A stretch of DNA of 64,000 nt from positions 310,001 to 374,000 of the forward strand of contig NZ_JADLQN010000002.1 of NCBI RefSeq assembly GCF_015477835.1, read 5' to 3'. Under the pieces are notes generated by a model. The model was not told where the DNA came from, made no database searches, and was given only the letters and a program-made list of their open reading frames with translations. Positions 52,745-61,205 of this stretch are shown in pieces. Within the stretch, counting starts at the first letter, position 1. Every line of letters starts with the position of its first letter. This stretch comes from Nocardia higoensis (lineage in GTDB: Bacteria > Actinomycetota > Actinomycetes > Mycobacteriales > Mycobacteriaceae). Both the position numbers and the translations under genes were made by a program.

Positions 52745-55700
52745 TTGCGTGCGGGCATCCTCGCGGCCTGGCGGGATTCGCCGACGCGCCTGCGTGAGGA
52801 CGCCGCCACCGAGGCGGACCTGGTGCGCGCGGGCTACCGGGATCGGCTGCTGACCGAACTGGCGCAGAACGCCGCCGACGCCGCGCGCAGGGCCGGGGTG
52901 CCGGGCAGGCTGGCCGTCCGCCTCGCCGGTGACACGCTGCATGTCATGAATACCGGTGCGCCGCTCGACCTTTCCGGCGTGCACGCGCTGACCGCGCTGC
53001 GCGCGTCCGGCAAGTCGGAGACCGGCGAGAACGTCGGCCGATTCGGCGTCGGCTTCACCGCCGTGCGATCGGTGAGCGACGAAATCGAACTCCGGTCCCG
53101 CGCGGGGGGCCTGTGCTTCTCCCTGACGGCCACGCGCGCCGCGCTCACCGAGGCGGCCGTGCCCGAAACCGAGACCGCCCCGGCGGTCCTGCGTCTGGCC
53201 TGGCCCGCGGCCCACGCACCCGCCGACGGCTGGGACACCGAGATCGTGCTCCTGCTGCGCGACGAGGTGGACCGCTCCGGTCTCCGCGCGGCCATGCGTG
53301 CCGAAGCCGTCGACCTCCTGCTCGAACTGCCCGCCCTGCGGGAGATCCGCATCGGCGAGGACGTGTTCACCGCCGAGGTGACCCCGGTTCCGTCCGGACC
53401 CCGACACCCGGCCGACGTCGATGGGCCCGTGGGCGCCATCGATGCCGACATCCTCGGCGACCACGACGGTGATGGTGACAGCGCGGACGACTCGCACGGC
53501 TCGGGCGGTCCGGGCCTCGAGGAGGTCCGGGTGCACACGCCGGACGGTTCCCTCACCTGGTGGCAGTACCGCACGCGCAGATCGCGCTGGCTGCTGCCCG
53601 TGCGCGACGGTCGTCCGGTCCCGGTCGTCGAGGATGTGCTGCGCGCGCCCACCCGCTCCGACGAGGAGCTGTCGCTGCCCGCTCTCCTCGTCGCCGACCT
53701 CCCCATGCAGCCCGACCGCCGCCGCGCGTTGCCCGGCGCCCGGGTGTCTCCACTGGCCGAGGGCTACGCGGATTTCGCGCGCGCTCTGCCCGAACATGCC
53801 CGCCTGGCGCTGGTGCCCGCTCCCGGATTCGCGCGCAGCGAGATCGACGGCCTGCTGCGCGAAGCCCTGCTGCACGAACTGCGCACGCATCCGTGGTTGC
53901 CGGTGCTCGGCCCGGTCGAACACGGCATCCCCGGCGCCGCACCGACGACTACGGGCGCTGTGCTCGCTGATCCGGGCGCCGAGTCCGGTCGCCCGGTCGG
54001 CACTCTCGAAGGCGCGCAAGCAGCCCGGGCCCACTCGGCTTCTGCCTCCGACGGCCCGGACGCCGTACCGAGCACGCGGAGTGCGGTGCTCGCCGCCCGG
54101 CGCGCGACAGTGGCGCTACCGACGCGGGCGAGTGTCTTCCCCGGGCTCACAGCAGAACTCGCGGTCCTGCTCGATGAGTTGATCGGGCCGCTGGTACCGC
54201 CAGGATTGTCGGGGCCCGCGCACGCGGAGGCGCTGGCGGTGCTCGATGTGCACCGGCTGGGTCTGGCGCGGGTCGCGGAGTCGACCTCGGGTCTACGCCG
54301 GCCCCCCGCCTGGTGGCGTGCGTTGTACGCGGCACTGGAACCGTTCGTGGTGGATCCGGTCGCGGCGGAGGCGTTGGGCGCGTTGGCGGTTCCGCTCTCC
54401 GACGATCGAGTGGTGACGGGGCCGCGGACCGTGGTGCTCGACGACGGGCTCGGCGTGGCCGTGGCGCTGCCGTGGGCGCGGCTGGTGCATCCGCAGGCCG
54501 CGCATCCGTTGCTGGCACGGCTGGGAGCGCGCACGGCGACGGCGGCGGATCTGCTCGCCGACCCGGCATTGCGGGCCCACCTGGACGACGATCCCGGCGA
54601 CCCGGACATCGTCGATGCCGTGTTGCGGCTGGTCCCGCGCGCCGCGCCGCAGTCCCTGCCCGCCTGGCTCGGTCTGCTCGAATTGCCCGACAGCACCGGT
54701 GCACCGCGTCCCGCCGACGAACTGCTGTTGCCCGGCGCGCCGCTGGGCGAACTGCTGGTCGCCGATTCGCCGTTCGGGGTGGTCGCCGCCGAGACGGTGC
54801 GGGAGTACGGCGCGGAGGCGCTGCGGGCGATCGGGGTCGGCTGGAACTTCGGGCTGGTCAGCGAAACCGATCCGACGGGACCCGATCATCACCTCGACGA
54901 CGAGGAACACTGGTGGGCCGGCTTGGAGTCCGATCCCGAGCACCTCGTCGCGGTACGCGATCTCGACCTCGTCGACGACGCGGCCTGGCCGCGCGCGCTT
55001 CGCCTGCTGACCACCGATCCGCGCACCGCCGACCTGTTCACCGACCCGCGGGGCTACACCCCCTGGTGGCTGCGCGAGCACGCCCGCTACGACGGAATCC
55101 CGCTCGGCCACCACAGATTCCCCGGCGATCCGGAATTCGCCGGTCTGCTACCGGATTTCCCGGCAGCCGACGTCGACCCCGCACGGCTGGCCCTGCTGCG
55201 CACCGTCCTGGCCGATCCCGCCGTCATCGACACCGATCTCGCCCACGCTCTGCTCGACGCGCTGGCCGACCCGCGGCGCCGTCCGGACCCCGCCGTGGTC
55301 GCGGGCGCGCACCGCCGTCTGGCCGCCGCCGTCGCCGGGGGCAGGCTCGACGTAGCCGAGCTCGATCTGCCCGATCGGGTGCGCGCGCTCTCCGGCGCGG
55401 CGGTGGACGCCCGCGAGGCGATGGTGCTCGACCTGCCCTGGTTCGGGCTCGCGATCTCCCCGCAACGGCTGGTCGCCGGGTCGGCCGAGCACGCCGACGC
55501 GCTGGCCGGCCTGCTGGACCTGCCGCTGGTCTCCGAAGCGGTCTCGGCCGAGGTGCTCGGCGAGGGCAGGCACACCACCTGGTCGGAAGAACCGCTCGCC
55601 GTGGTGCTGGCCGAATTGTTCGCCGCGCCGGTGGCGGGCGGTGAATTGGTCCTGCACACCGAGCTTCGGGTAAGACTCGACGGTGCGGTGCGCGGCACCG

Positions 55701-55765
55701 TGGCGGTGCCGTGGTGGCGCGAGGGCGCCGTCACCCACGTGCTCGCCCCCGAACCGATCGGCTGA
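52745..55765 (+). CDS. Sacsin N-terminal-like GHKL ATPase domain protein
   Basis: A protein of about 1,006 residues. The N-terminus is a GHKL (Hsp90-like) ATPase: YRDRLLTELAQNAADAARRAG at 31-51 (N-box Glu/Asn), HVMNTGAPLDLSGVHALTALRASGKS at 66-91 and ENVGRFGVGFTAVRSV at 95-110. The remaining 880 residues are divergent and unassigned. The first usable start in frame is TTG at 52745, but homologous sequence appears to begin earlier (SDPADPFGTAALRAG). A CTG at 52709, overlapping the DUF3027 TGA as CTGA, may be the true start. Role unknown; related proteins occur in housekeeping and defence settings. Confidence 0.82.
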   Translation: MRAGILAAWRDSPTRLREDAATEADLVRAGYRDRLLTELAQNAADAARRAGVPGRLAVRLAGDTLHVMNTGAPLDLSGVHALTALRASGKSETGENVGRFGVGFTAVRSVSDEIELRSRAGGLCFSLTATRAALTEAAVPETETAPAVLRLAWPAAHAPADGWDTEIVLLLRDEVDRSGLRAAMRAEAVDLLLELPALREIRIGEDVFTAEVTPVPSGPRHPADVDGPVGAIDADILGDHDGDGDSADDSHGSGGPGLEEVRVHTPDGSLTWWQYRTRRSRWLLPVRDGRPVPVVEDVLRAPTRSDEELSLPALLVADLPMQPDRRRALPGARVSPLAEGYADFARALPEHARLALVPAPGFARSEIDGLLREALLHELRTHPWLPVLGPVEHGIPGAAPTTTGAVLADPGAESGRPVGTLEGAQAARAHSASASDGPDAVPSTRSAVLAARRATVALPTRASVFPGLTAELAVLLDELIGPLVPPGLSGPAHAEALAVLDVHRLGLARVAESTSGLRRPPAWWRALYAALEPFVVDPVAAEALGALAVPLSDDRVVTGPRTVVLDDGLGVAVALPWARLVHPQAAHPLLARLGARTATAADLLADPALRAHLDDDPGDPDIVDAVLRLVPRAAPQSLPAWLGLLELPDSTGAPRPADELLLPGAPLGELLVADSPFGVVAAETVREYGAEALRAIGVGWNFGLVSETDPTGPDHHLDDEEHWWAGLESDPEHLVAVRDLDLVDDAAWPRALRLLTTDPRTADLFTDPRGYTPWWLREHARYDGIPLGHHRFPGDPEFAGLLPDFPAADVDPARLALLRTVLADPAVIDTDLAHALLDALADPRRRPDPAVVAGAHRRLAAAVAGGRLDVAELDLPDRVRALSGAAVDAREAMVLDLPWFGLAISPQRLVAGSAEHADALAGLLDLPLVSEAVSAEVLGEGRHTTWSEEPLAVVLAELFAAPVAGGELVLHTELRVRLDGAVRGTVAVPWWREGAVTHVLAPEPIG

Positions 55766-55773
55766 GTGCCGGA

Positions 55774-56427
55774 TCAGGAGCCGGAGGCGTCGTCCGAGCC
55801 CGCGACGGCGTACCCGGTGACCATGTCGGTGAGCAGATCCAGTTGGGTGCGCACCGCCGCGCTGTCGTTGTCCACCAGCCAGCGCAGCACCAGCCCGTCG
55901 ATCATGTTCAGCGTGAACCGGCTCAGGGTCTGCACCGGGACCGACCATTCGGTGCCGGTCGCCTCGCGGGCGTGATCGAGGATGTCGGCGACGGTCGAGT
56001 CGTTGAAGGTGTACTGCTCGCGGGCGATCGCGAGCTTCGCCGGGGTCGTCTCGCCTTCGCGCAATGCGTAGGTCGTCGTCTCGTAGGTCAGCAGCTGACG
56101 CTCGGGGGTGGCCTCGATGTTGAGCCACATGAGTTCCAGCCCGGCGCGCACCAATTGTCGAAGCGCTTCTATTCCGGTTCCGGCGTCTTGCCATACCGCT
56201 TCGTCGGCGTCCACGGAATCGCGTAATTCCATGGCGAGCGCTTTGGCCAGTTCGGTCATCAGCGCGTCTTTGTTTTCGAAACAGTAGTGCACCACTCCGA
56301 GCGAAACACCGGCTGCCTGAGCGACATCGCGCGTGGTCACGCCCGCGACGCCCTTCTTCTCGGCCAAGCCGATAGCCGCCTCGACAAGGTGGGCCCGTCG
56401 TTCTTCGACGCTCAATCGGGAGGACAC
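55774..56427 (-). CDS. TetR-family regulator
   Basis: A 217-residue TetR regulator. The helix-turn-helix is HLVEAAIGLAEKKGVAGVTTRDVAQAAGVSLGVVHYCFENKDALM at about 13-57, and the ligand domain is helical. The start is a GTG. It is divergent from the ceramidase gene, with a perfect 18-bp palindrome between them (56485-56502), so it very probably represses the ceramidase and perhaps itself. The inducing ligand may be a lipid, by context only. Confidence 0.9.
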   Translation of the reverse strand: MSSRLSVEERRAHLVEAAIGLAEKKGVAGVTTRDVAQAAGVSLGVVHYCFENKDALMTELAKALAMELRDSVDADEAVWQDAGTGIEALRQLVRAGLELMWLNIEATPERQLLTYETTTYALREGETTPAKLAIAREQYTFNDSTVADILDHAREATGTEWSVPVQTLSRFTLNMIDGLVLRWLVDNDSAAVRTQLDLLTDMVTGYAVAGSDDASGS

Positions 56428-56484
56428 TCCAGCGAGTTAAGCCGTCCGAACTCGCACAGTCAATTCTCTGTTATCTGTGGTGTC

Positions 56485-56502
56485 ACTGGACGTTTGTCCA
56501 GT
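56485..56502. promoter_or_regulatory. Operator between the TetR and ceramidase genes
   Basis: ACTGGACGTTTGTCCAGT has perfect 7-bp arms and a 4-nt spacer, 38 bp before the ceramidase start and 58 bp before the regulator start. This is a typical TetR site. Confidence 0.8.
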
Positions 56503-56539
56503 TGTGTGGTTCGCTGCGACCTGGAGAAAGGGAGGCTCG

Positions 56540-58612
56540 ATGCGCAACGCTGTCACCGGAACTCACCCGGCGGGAATGGATCGCCGGACTCTGCTGGCCC
56601 GCACCGGCGTCACGACGGCCGCGCTCGCGGTCGCGGGCGCGGTGTCCTCCGGCCGCGCCGCGACGGCATCGGCCGCCCCCGTCGCCGGATATCGGGTCGG
56701 CGCGGGCATCTCCGATCTCACCGGCCCGGCCGCCGAGTGCGGCATGATGGGCTACTCCCAGCTCGGCCAGGACACCGCGGGAATCCACCTGCGTCCCCGC
56801 GCCCGCGCCTATGTGTTCGAGGCGGGTGGTGAGCGGGTGGTGTTCGCCGTCGCCGAGAACGGCATGATCTTCCAGTCCGTGCACCGTGGCGTCCTGCTCG
56901 AACTCGCCCGCCGCTACGGCGATCTCTACACCGAGCGCAACGTCCTGCTCACCTCCACCCATTCGCACGCCTGCTGCGGTGGTTCCAGCCACGACTACGC
57001 CTACAACTTGTCGATCCTCGGCTTCCAGCAGCAGGTCTACGACGCCGAGGTGAACGGCATCGTGGAGGCCGTCGCCGCCGCCCACGACGACCTCGGCCCG
57101 GCCACGCTGGCACTGGGCCGGGCCGAACTGCACGACGCGAGCGTGAACCGTTCCCGCGTCGCCTTCGACCGGAATCCGGCCGCGGACAAGCAGCACTTCC
57201 CCGCCGCCATCGATCCGGCCGTCACCGCGCTGGCGATCGACAAGGGCGGCAGACGGGTCGGCGCGATCACCTGGTTCGCCACCCACAACACGTCGATGAC
57301 CAACGAGAATCGGCTGATCAGCTCGGACAACAAGGGCTACGCCTCGTTCGCGCACGAGTACCTCGACCACGGCGTCCGCTATCTCGACGGCCGACCGGAT
57401 TTCATCGCCGCCTTCGCCCAGACCAACGCGGGTGACATGTCGCCCAACCTGAACCTGCGCCCCGGCTCGGGGCCGACCGAGAACGAATTCGACAACACCC
57501 GCGTCATCGGCGAGCGTCAATACGCGGCATCGGTCGCCGCGCTGGGGGCCGCGCGGCCGATCAGCGGTCCGGTCGGCGCCCTGCTGTGCTACATCGACCT
57601 CGCCGACACAGCCGTGGACGGGCGCTTCACTCCCGACGGGCAGCCGCGCCGCACCACGACCGCCGCCGCGGGCCTCTCGCTGATCGCGGGCAGCGTCGAG
57701 GACGGCCCCGGCCTCCCCGGCAGTCCCGTCCCGGAAGGCGTGCGCAATCCGATGATCGACGCGCTCGGCGATCCCGGCCGGCCCGCACCGTCCTGGCTCG
57801 CGGACGCGCAGGCGCCCAAGGTGATCGCCGCGCCGCTGGGCTTGTTGCCGCCGGTGCCGTGGGTGCCCAGCGTGGTGCCGATCCAGGTGATGCGGATCGG
57901 GGAGCTGTATCTGGCGGCCGCGGGCGGCGAGTTCACCATCGTCGCCGGTCTGCGGGTGCGCCGCGCGGTCGCCGCGGCGCTCGGCGTGGCCACCGAACAG
58001 GTCCTCCTGCAGGGTTACGCGAACGCCTACCACCAGTACGTGACCACGCCGGAGGAGTACGACGCCCAGCAGTACGAGGGCGGCTCGACGCTCTACGGCC
58101 GCTACACCCTGCCCGCCTACCTGCAGGAGTTCACCCGTCTGGCAACGGCATTCGCGGCAGGAGCGGGAATCGATCGCGGCCCCGCGCCCCGGGACCTTTC
58201 CGGGGCGCAGCCGAACTTCGTGCCCGCGCCCGGCCCGGACGCCGCGCCCGTGGGCCGCGCGTTCGGCGATGTGCTCGTCCAGCCCGCCGGGACCTACGCG
58301 CCGGGCGGGCAGGCGGCGGTCGAATTCGTCTCGGCGCACCCGAAACACAATCCGCGCCGTAACGGCACCTTCCTCGAGATCCAGCGTCGCGACGGGGACC
58401 GCTGGGTGCGCGTCGCCAACGAGGGGGAGTGGGCGGTGCGCTTCTACTGGAGCAAGCGCGGCGCAGCGGAATCGGTCGCCCGCTTCACCTGGGATATCCC
58501 CGCCGATGCTCCGGCGGGCCGCTACCGTTTCGTGCATTTCGCCGACCAGCGCACCGCCGGTGGTGAGCTGCGTTCGTTCACCGGCACCAGCGAAGAGTTC
58601 ACGATCGGCTGA
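56540..58612 (+). CDS. Secreted neutral/alkaline ceramidase
   Basis: A 690-residue neutral ceramidase (N-acylsphingosine amidohydrolase). A twin-arginine-like signal (MDRRTLLARTGVTTAALAV, about residues 14-32) ends near ATASAAP. Catalytic features: GISDLTGPAAECGMMGYSQLGQ; zinc-binding TSTHSHACCGG near 142; FATHNTSMTNENRLISSDNKGYASFAHEY near 250, which carries the nucleophile Ser; and QTNAGDMSPN. A C-terminal immunoglobulin-like domain ends VHFADQRTAGG. GGGAGG lies 5-10 nt before the ATG. It may hydrolyse host or environmental ceramide. The divergent TetR and its operator probably control it. Confidence 0.92.
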   Translation: MRNAVTGTHPAGMDRRTLLARTGVTTAALAVAGAVSSGRAATASAAPVAGYRVGAGISDLTGPAAECGMMGYSQLGQDTAGIHLRPRARAYVFEAGGERVVFAVAENGMIFQSVHRGVLLELARRYGDLYTERNVLLTSTHSHACCGGSSHDYAYNLSILGFQQQVYDAEVNGIVEAVAAAHDDLGPATLALGRAELHDASVNRSRVAFDRNPAADKQHFPAAIDPAVTALAIDKGGRRVGAITWFATHNTSMTNENRLISSDNKGYASFAHEYLDHGVRYLDGRPDFIAAFAQTNAGDMSPNLNLRPGSGPTENEFDNTRVIGERQYAASVAALGAARPISGPVGALLCYIDLADTAVDGRFTPDGQPRRTTTAAAGLSLIAGSVEDGPGLPGSPVPEGVRNPMIDALGDPGRPAPSWLADAQAPKVIAAPLGLLPPVPWVPSVVPIQVMRIGELYLAAAGGEFTIVAGLRVRRAVAAALGVATEQVLLQGYANAYHQYVTTPEEYDAQQYEGGSTLYGRYTLPAYLQEFTRLATAFAAGAGIDRGPAPRDLSGAQPNFVPAPGPDAAPVGRAFGDVLVQPAGTYAPGGQAAVEFVSAHPKHNPRRNGTFLEIQRRDGDRWVRVANEGEWAVRFYWSKRGAAESVARFTWDIPADAPAGRYRFVHFADQRTAGGELRSFTGTSEEFTIG

Positions 58613-58630
58613 AGCCCGCCGCGCGAAGCC

Positions 58631-58694
58631 TCCGCCGCGCTGAGTCTCCGCCGCGCTGAGTCTCCGCCGCGCTGAGTCTCCGCCGCTCTGAGTC
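58631..58694. repeat. 16-bp tandem repeat, four copies
   Basis: Four copies of TCCGCCGCGCTGAGTC (the last with one change) follow the ceramidase stop codon. The repeat unit runs into the left arm of the terminator hairpin at 58686-58716. Confidence 0.9.
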
Positions 58695-58716
58695 TCCGCC
58701 GCGCGGAGACTCAGAG
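58686..58716. terminator. Bidirectional terminator hairpin
   Basis: A perfect 14-bp inverted repeat (arm CTCTGAGTCTCCGC) with a 3-nt loop. The right arm covers the stop codon of the convergent DUF2530 gene. Confidence 0.75.
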
Positions 58717-58950
58717 CCCGGTCTGCGCGCCCTTGTCGCCGCGGCGGGCGCCACGCCGCTGGATCAGGAAGATCACCAGGGCCAGCCCGCCGACGAGCAC
58801 CCCCATCGCGCAGACGGGACGGATCGACTCCCAACGATCCCCACCTGCCCACACGACGATCGAGGCGAGCACCCACAACGCGATGCCGACGGCGAGCACG
58901 GGTCGGGGATCGGTCAGGCGCGCCGGGATCTGCGGTACTTCGGGGGTCAC
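58711..58950 (-). CDS. DUF2530 membrane protein
   Basis: A 79-residue two-helix membrane protein. The pattern LTDPRPVLAVGIALWVLASIVVW, then VCAMGVLVGGLALVIFLIQRRGARRGDKGAQ, is that of DUF2530 (Rv0879c). The GTG start is preceded 6 nt upstream by TACCCT, so it is probably leaderless. It is divergent from the MarR gene, as in M. tuberculosis. Function unknown. Confidence 0.85.
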   Translation of the reverse strand: MTPEVPQIPARLTDPRPVLAVGIALWVLASIVVWAGGDRWESIRPVCAMGVLVGGLALVIFLIQRRGARRGDKGAQTGL

Positions 58951-59012
58951 CGCCCCAGGGTAGCGGGGCGAACAGGCGTAGCGTCCAGGGCGCTTCCCGT
59001 ATCGTTTGGCGG

Positions 59013-59453
59013 GTGACGACGACCCCTTCGGATGTGAGAGCCCTGGCCGGCGAGCTGTCGCTGGCGGTGGTCCGGCTCACGCGACATCTCCGCGGCCGCC
59101 GCGCCGATTCACCGGTTTCGCTGACCCAGCTGTCGGCACTCGCGGCCCTGCGCCGCGACGGGGCCATGACGCCGGGCATGCTGGCCGCCAGAGAACGGGT
59201 CCAACCGCCCTCGATGACCAGGGTGATCGCTTCGCTGTCGGACATGAATCTGGTGCAGCGACAGCCGCATCCGACCGATGGGCGTCAGATCATCGTCTCG
59301 CTGTCCGAGGCGGGTGAGGCGGTGCTCGCCGACGAAGCCAGCGCTCGCGAGGCCTGGATGACCGAGCAGCTGTCCACCTTGTCGGAGTCTCAGCTCGAGG
59401 TGCTCGGCGAGGCCGTCGCGATCATGAAGCAGATCGTCGCCGAATCCGAATAG
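59013..59453 (+). CDS. MarR-family regulator
   Basis: A 146-residue MarR regulator in the Rv0880 position. The winged helix-turn-helix includes LTQLSALAALRRDGAMTPGMLAARERVQPPSMTRVIASL (about 37-75) and the wing QRQPHPTDGRQIIVSLSEAG. TATCGT at 59000-59005 lies 7 nt before the GTG, so it is probably leaderless. Targets are unknown. Confidence 0.92.
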   Translation: MTTTPSDVRALAGELSLAVVRLTRHLRGRRADSPVSLTQLSALAALRRDGAMTPGMLAARERVQPPSMTRVIASLSDMNLVQRQPHPTDGRQIIVSLSEAGEAVLADEASAREAWMTEQLSTLSESQLEVLGEAVAIMKQIVAESE

Positions 59454-59480
59454 ACAGCCGGGTGGGCTCGCCCGCCGGAA

Positions 59481-59894
59481 TCAGCGCCCACCGAAAGCCT
59501 GGTCCGTGTCGACGATCTCGCGCCCCAACGGGAACAGCGACAGCGGGACGAACTTGAGGTTTGCCCATCCGAACGGAATCCCGATGATCGAGAGGAACAG
59601 CGGGATGCTGGTGAGCAGGTGCCCGATCGCCAGCCACCAGCCGGCGACGACGAACCAGATGATGTTGCCGATCAGTGACCCCGCGCCCGCGTCGGGCTTC
59701 TCCACTGTCGTGCGCCCGAACGGCCACAGCACATAGACGGCGATGCGGAACGAGGCGATCCCGAACGGGATGGTGATGATCAGCAGGCAGCAGATGATGC
59801 CGGCGACGATGTAGCCCAGCGCCATCCAGAATCCCGCGAAGATCAACCACAGGATGTTGAGCACCAGCTGAATCGGCTTCACGTCCACCAGCAT
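59481..59894 (-). CDS. YccF-domain membrane protein
   Basis: A 137-residue protein with two copies of the YccF motif: ILWLIFAGFWMALGYIVAGIICCLLIITIPFGIASFRIA (about 14-52) and IIWFVVAGWWLAIGHLLTSIPLFLSIIGIPFGWANLKF (about 78-115). It is an inner-membrane protein of unknown function, convergent with the MarR gene. Confidence 0.88.
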   Translation of the reverse strand: MLVDVKPIQLVLNILWLIFAGFWMALGYIVAGIICCLLIITIPFGIASFRIAVYVLWPFGRTTVEKPDAGAGSLIGNIIWFVVAGWWLAIGHLLTSIPLFLSIIGIPFGWANLKFVPLSLFPLGREIVDTDQAFGGR

Positions 59895-59986
59895 GCCAGC
59901 TTCCGGCGCGGTGCGCCGTAGGCGCAGGTCGCCGCGGCCGTGTGGCCGCCGCCGCGGCGCCCCGCGCGGTCCGGCAGGATGGGCGG

Positions 59987-60790
59987 GTGGCCCAAGTGAT
60001 CGACGTGGACGACCCGGCCGACCCGCGGGTCGATGATTTCCGAGATCTGTCGAACGCCGACCGGCGGCCCGACCTGCCCGGTCGCAAGGGGCTGGTGATC
60101 GCCGAAGGCGTGGTCGTCGTGCAGCGCATGCTGAGCTCGCGGTTCACCCCGAGCGCTCTGCTGGGCGTCGGGCGGCGTCTGGACGAACTCGCCGACGATC
60201 TCGCCCGCGTCGACGTGCCCTGTTACCGGACAGACGCGCACACGATGGCCGAGATCGTCGGTTTCCACCTCAACCGGGGCGTGCTCGCGGTCGCGCCGCG
60301 CCCCGCCGAGCTGAGCGTGCCCGAGGTGCTCGCCGGGGCACGCACGGTCGCGGTGCTCGAGGGCGTCAACGATCACGAGAACCTCGGCTCGATGTTCCGC
60401 AATGCCGCCGGGCTCGGCGTCGACGCCGTCCTGTTCGGGCAGCGCTGCTCGGATCCGCTCTACCGCCGCTCGGTGCGGGTGTCCATGGGGCACGTGCTGC
60501 GGGTGCCGTTCGCCCGGCTGTCCGCCTGGCCGCGGGACCTGGACATCCTGCGCGCGGAGGGGTTCCAGCTCATCGCCCTGACCCCGGATCCGGCTGCGGC
60601 GAACCTGGCGAGCGCCATGACCGGTGAGCGGGTGGCCCTGCTGCTCGGCGCGGAAGGCCCCGGCCTCACCGAGGAGACGATGCGAGCCTGCGATGTCCGG
60701 GCCCGCATCCCGATGACGCCCGGCACCGATTCGCTCAATGTCGCCACCGCTGCCGCGATGGCGTTCTACGAACGGGTCCGCAACTCGTGA
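59987..60790 (+). CDS. TrmH/SpoU-family RNA methyltransferase
   Basis: A 267-residue SPOUT methyltransferase in the Rv0881 position. The N-terminal substrate-binding region includes GLVIAEGVVVVQRMLSS. The SPOUT motifs are LEGVNDHENLGSMFRNAAGLG near 127, ALLLGAEGPGLTEE near 217 and IPMTPGTDSLNVATAAAMAFYE near 240. It methylates ribose 2'-OH of rRNA or tRNA; the target nucleotide cannot be told. CAGGAT lies 6 nt before the GTG start, so it is probably leaderless. It overlaps the next gene by 4 nt (GTGA). Confidence 0.9.
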   Translation: MAQVIDVDDPADPRVDDFRDLSNADRRPDLPGRKGLVIAEGVVVVQRMLSSRFTPSALLGVGRRLDELADDLARVDVPCYRTDAHTMAEIVGFHLNRGVLAVAPRPAELSVPEVLAGARTVAVLEGVNDHENLGSMFRNAAGLGVDAVLFGQRCSDPLYRRSVRVSMGHVLRVPFARLSAWPRDLDILRAEGFQLIALTPDPAAANLASAMTGERVALLLGAEGPGLTEETMRACDVRARIPMTPGTDSLNVATAAAMAFYERVRNS

Positions 60791-61119
60791 AGGGTGAGAA
60801 CGTGGTCGACCATTCGCGCAACGACCCGGGCCGGTCCGTGCCGCCGGTACGCGATCCCACGCCGTGGGCGGCCGGGATCACCGTCGCCGTGCTCGTCGCC
60901 GCCCTGGCGACGGTGGCTGTCTACGCCTTCGGCGCGGCACTGGCCGAAGTGCACCCGCTGCTGGCGTTGCTCATCAATCTGGTGGCGGTCGGCGGCGCCG
61001 CGCCCACGGCCTGGCGGTGGCGGGATGCGCCGGTCACCCGCTGGGTGCTGCTCGGATGCGCGGCGGGCGTGATGCTCGGCTGGCTCGGGCTGATCAGCAC
61101 CGGACTCGCCGCCCTGTGA
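60787..61119 (+). CDS. DUF2537 membrane protein
   Basis: A 110-residue protein with a polar N-terminus (1-26) and about three hydrophobic helices (GITVAVLVAALATVAVYAF, LLALLINLVAVGG, WVLLGCAAGVMLGWLGLI). PTAWRWRDAPVTRWVL lies between the second and third. It fits DUF2537 (Rv0882 position). It is translationally coupled to the methyltransferase through a GTGA overlap. Function unknown. Confidence 0.83.
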   Translation: MKGENVVDHSRNDPGRSVPPVRDPTPWAAGITVAVLVAALATVAVYAFGAALAEVHPLLALLINLVAVGGAAPTAWRWRDAPVTRWVLLGCAAGVMLGWLGLISTGLAAL

Positions 61120-61205
61120 AGGCTGTGCGCGGTCATCCAGTGGGCTGAACGGGCCACGCCGGTCCGGACCGCGTGTCGATGTATCGGCAGGCCGGGCGTG
61201 TCGGC

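Noticed and set aside
52745..55765. Sacsin-like ATPase as an anti-phage system
   Set aside because: It sits in a conserved core block beside DUF3027, with no nuclease or other defence partner and no mobility genes. A defence role is not supported by context.
58631..58694. CRISPR-like array
   Set aside because: The 16-bp units are contiguous with no spacers, and no cas gene is present.
56483..59245. A 920-codon frame antisense to the ceramidase
   Set aside because: Shadow frame; the ceramidase on the plus strand has signal, zinc and nucleophile motifs.
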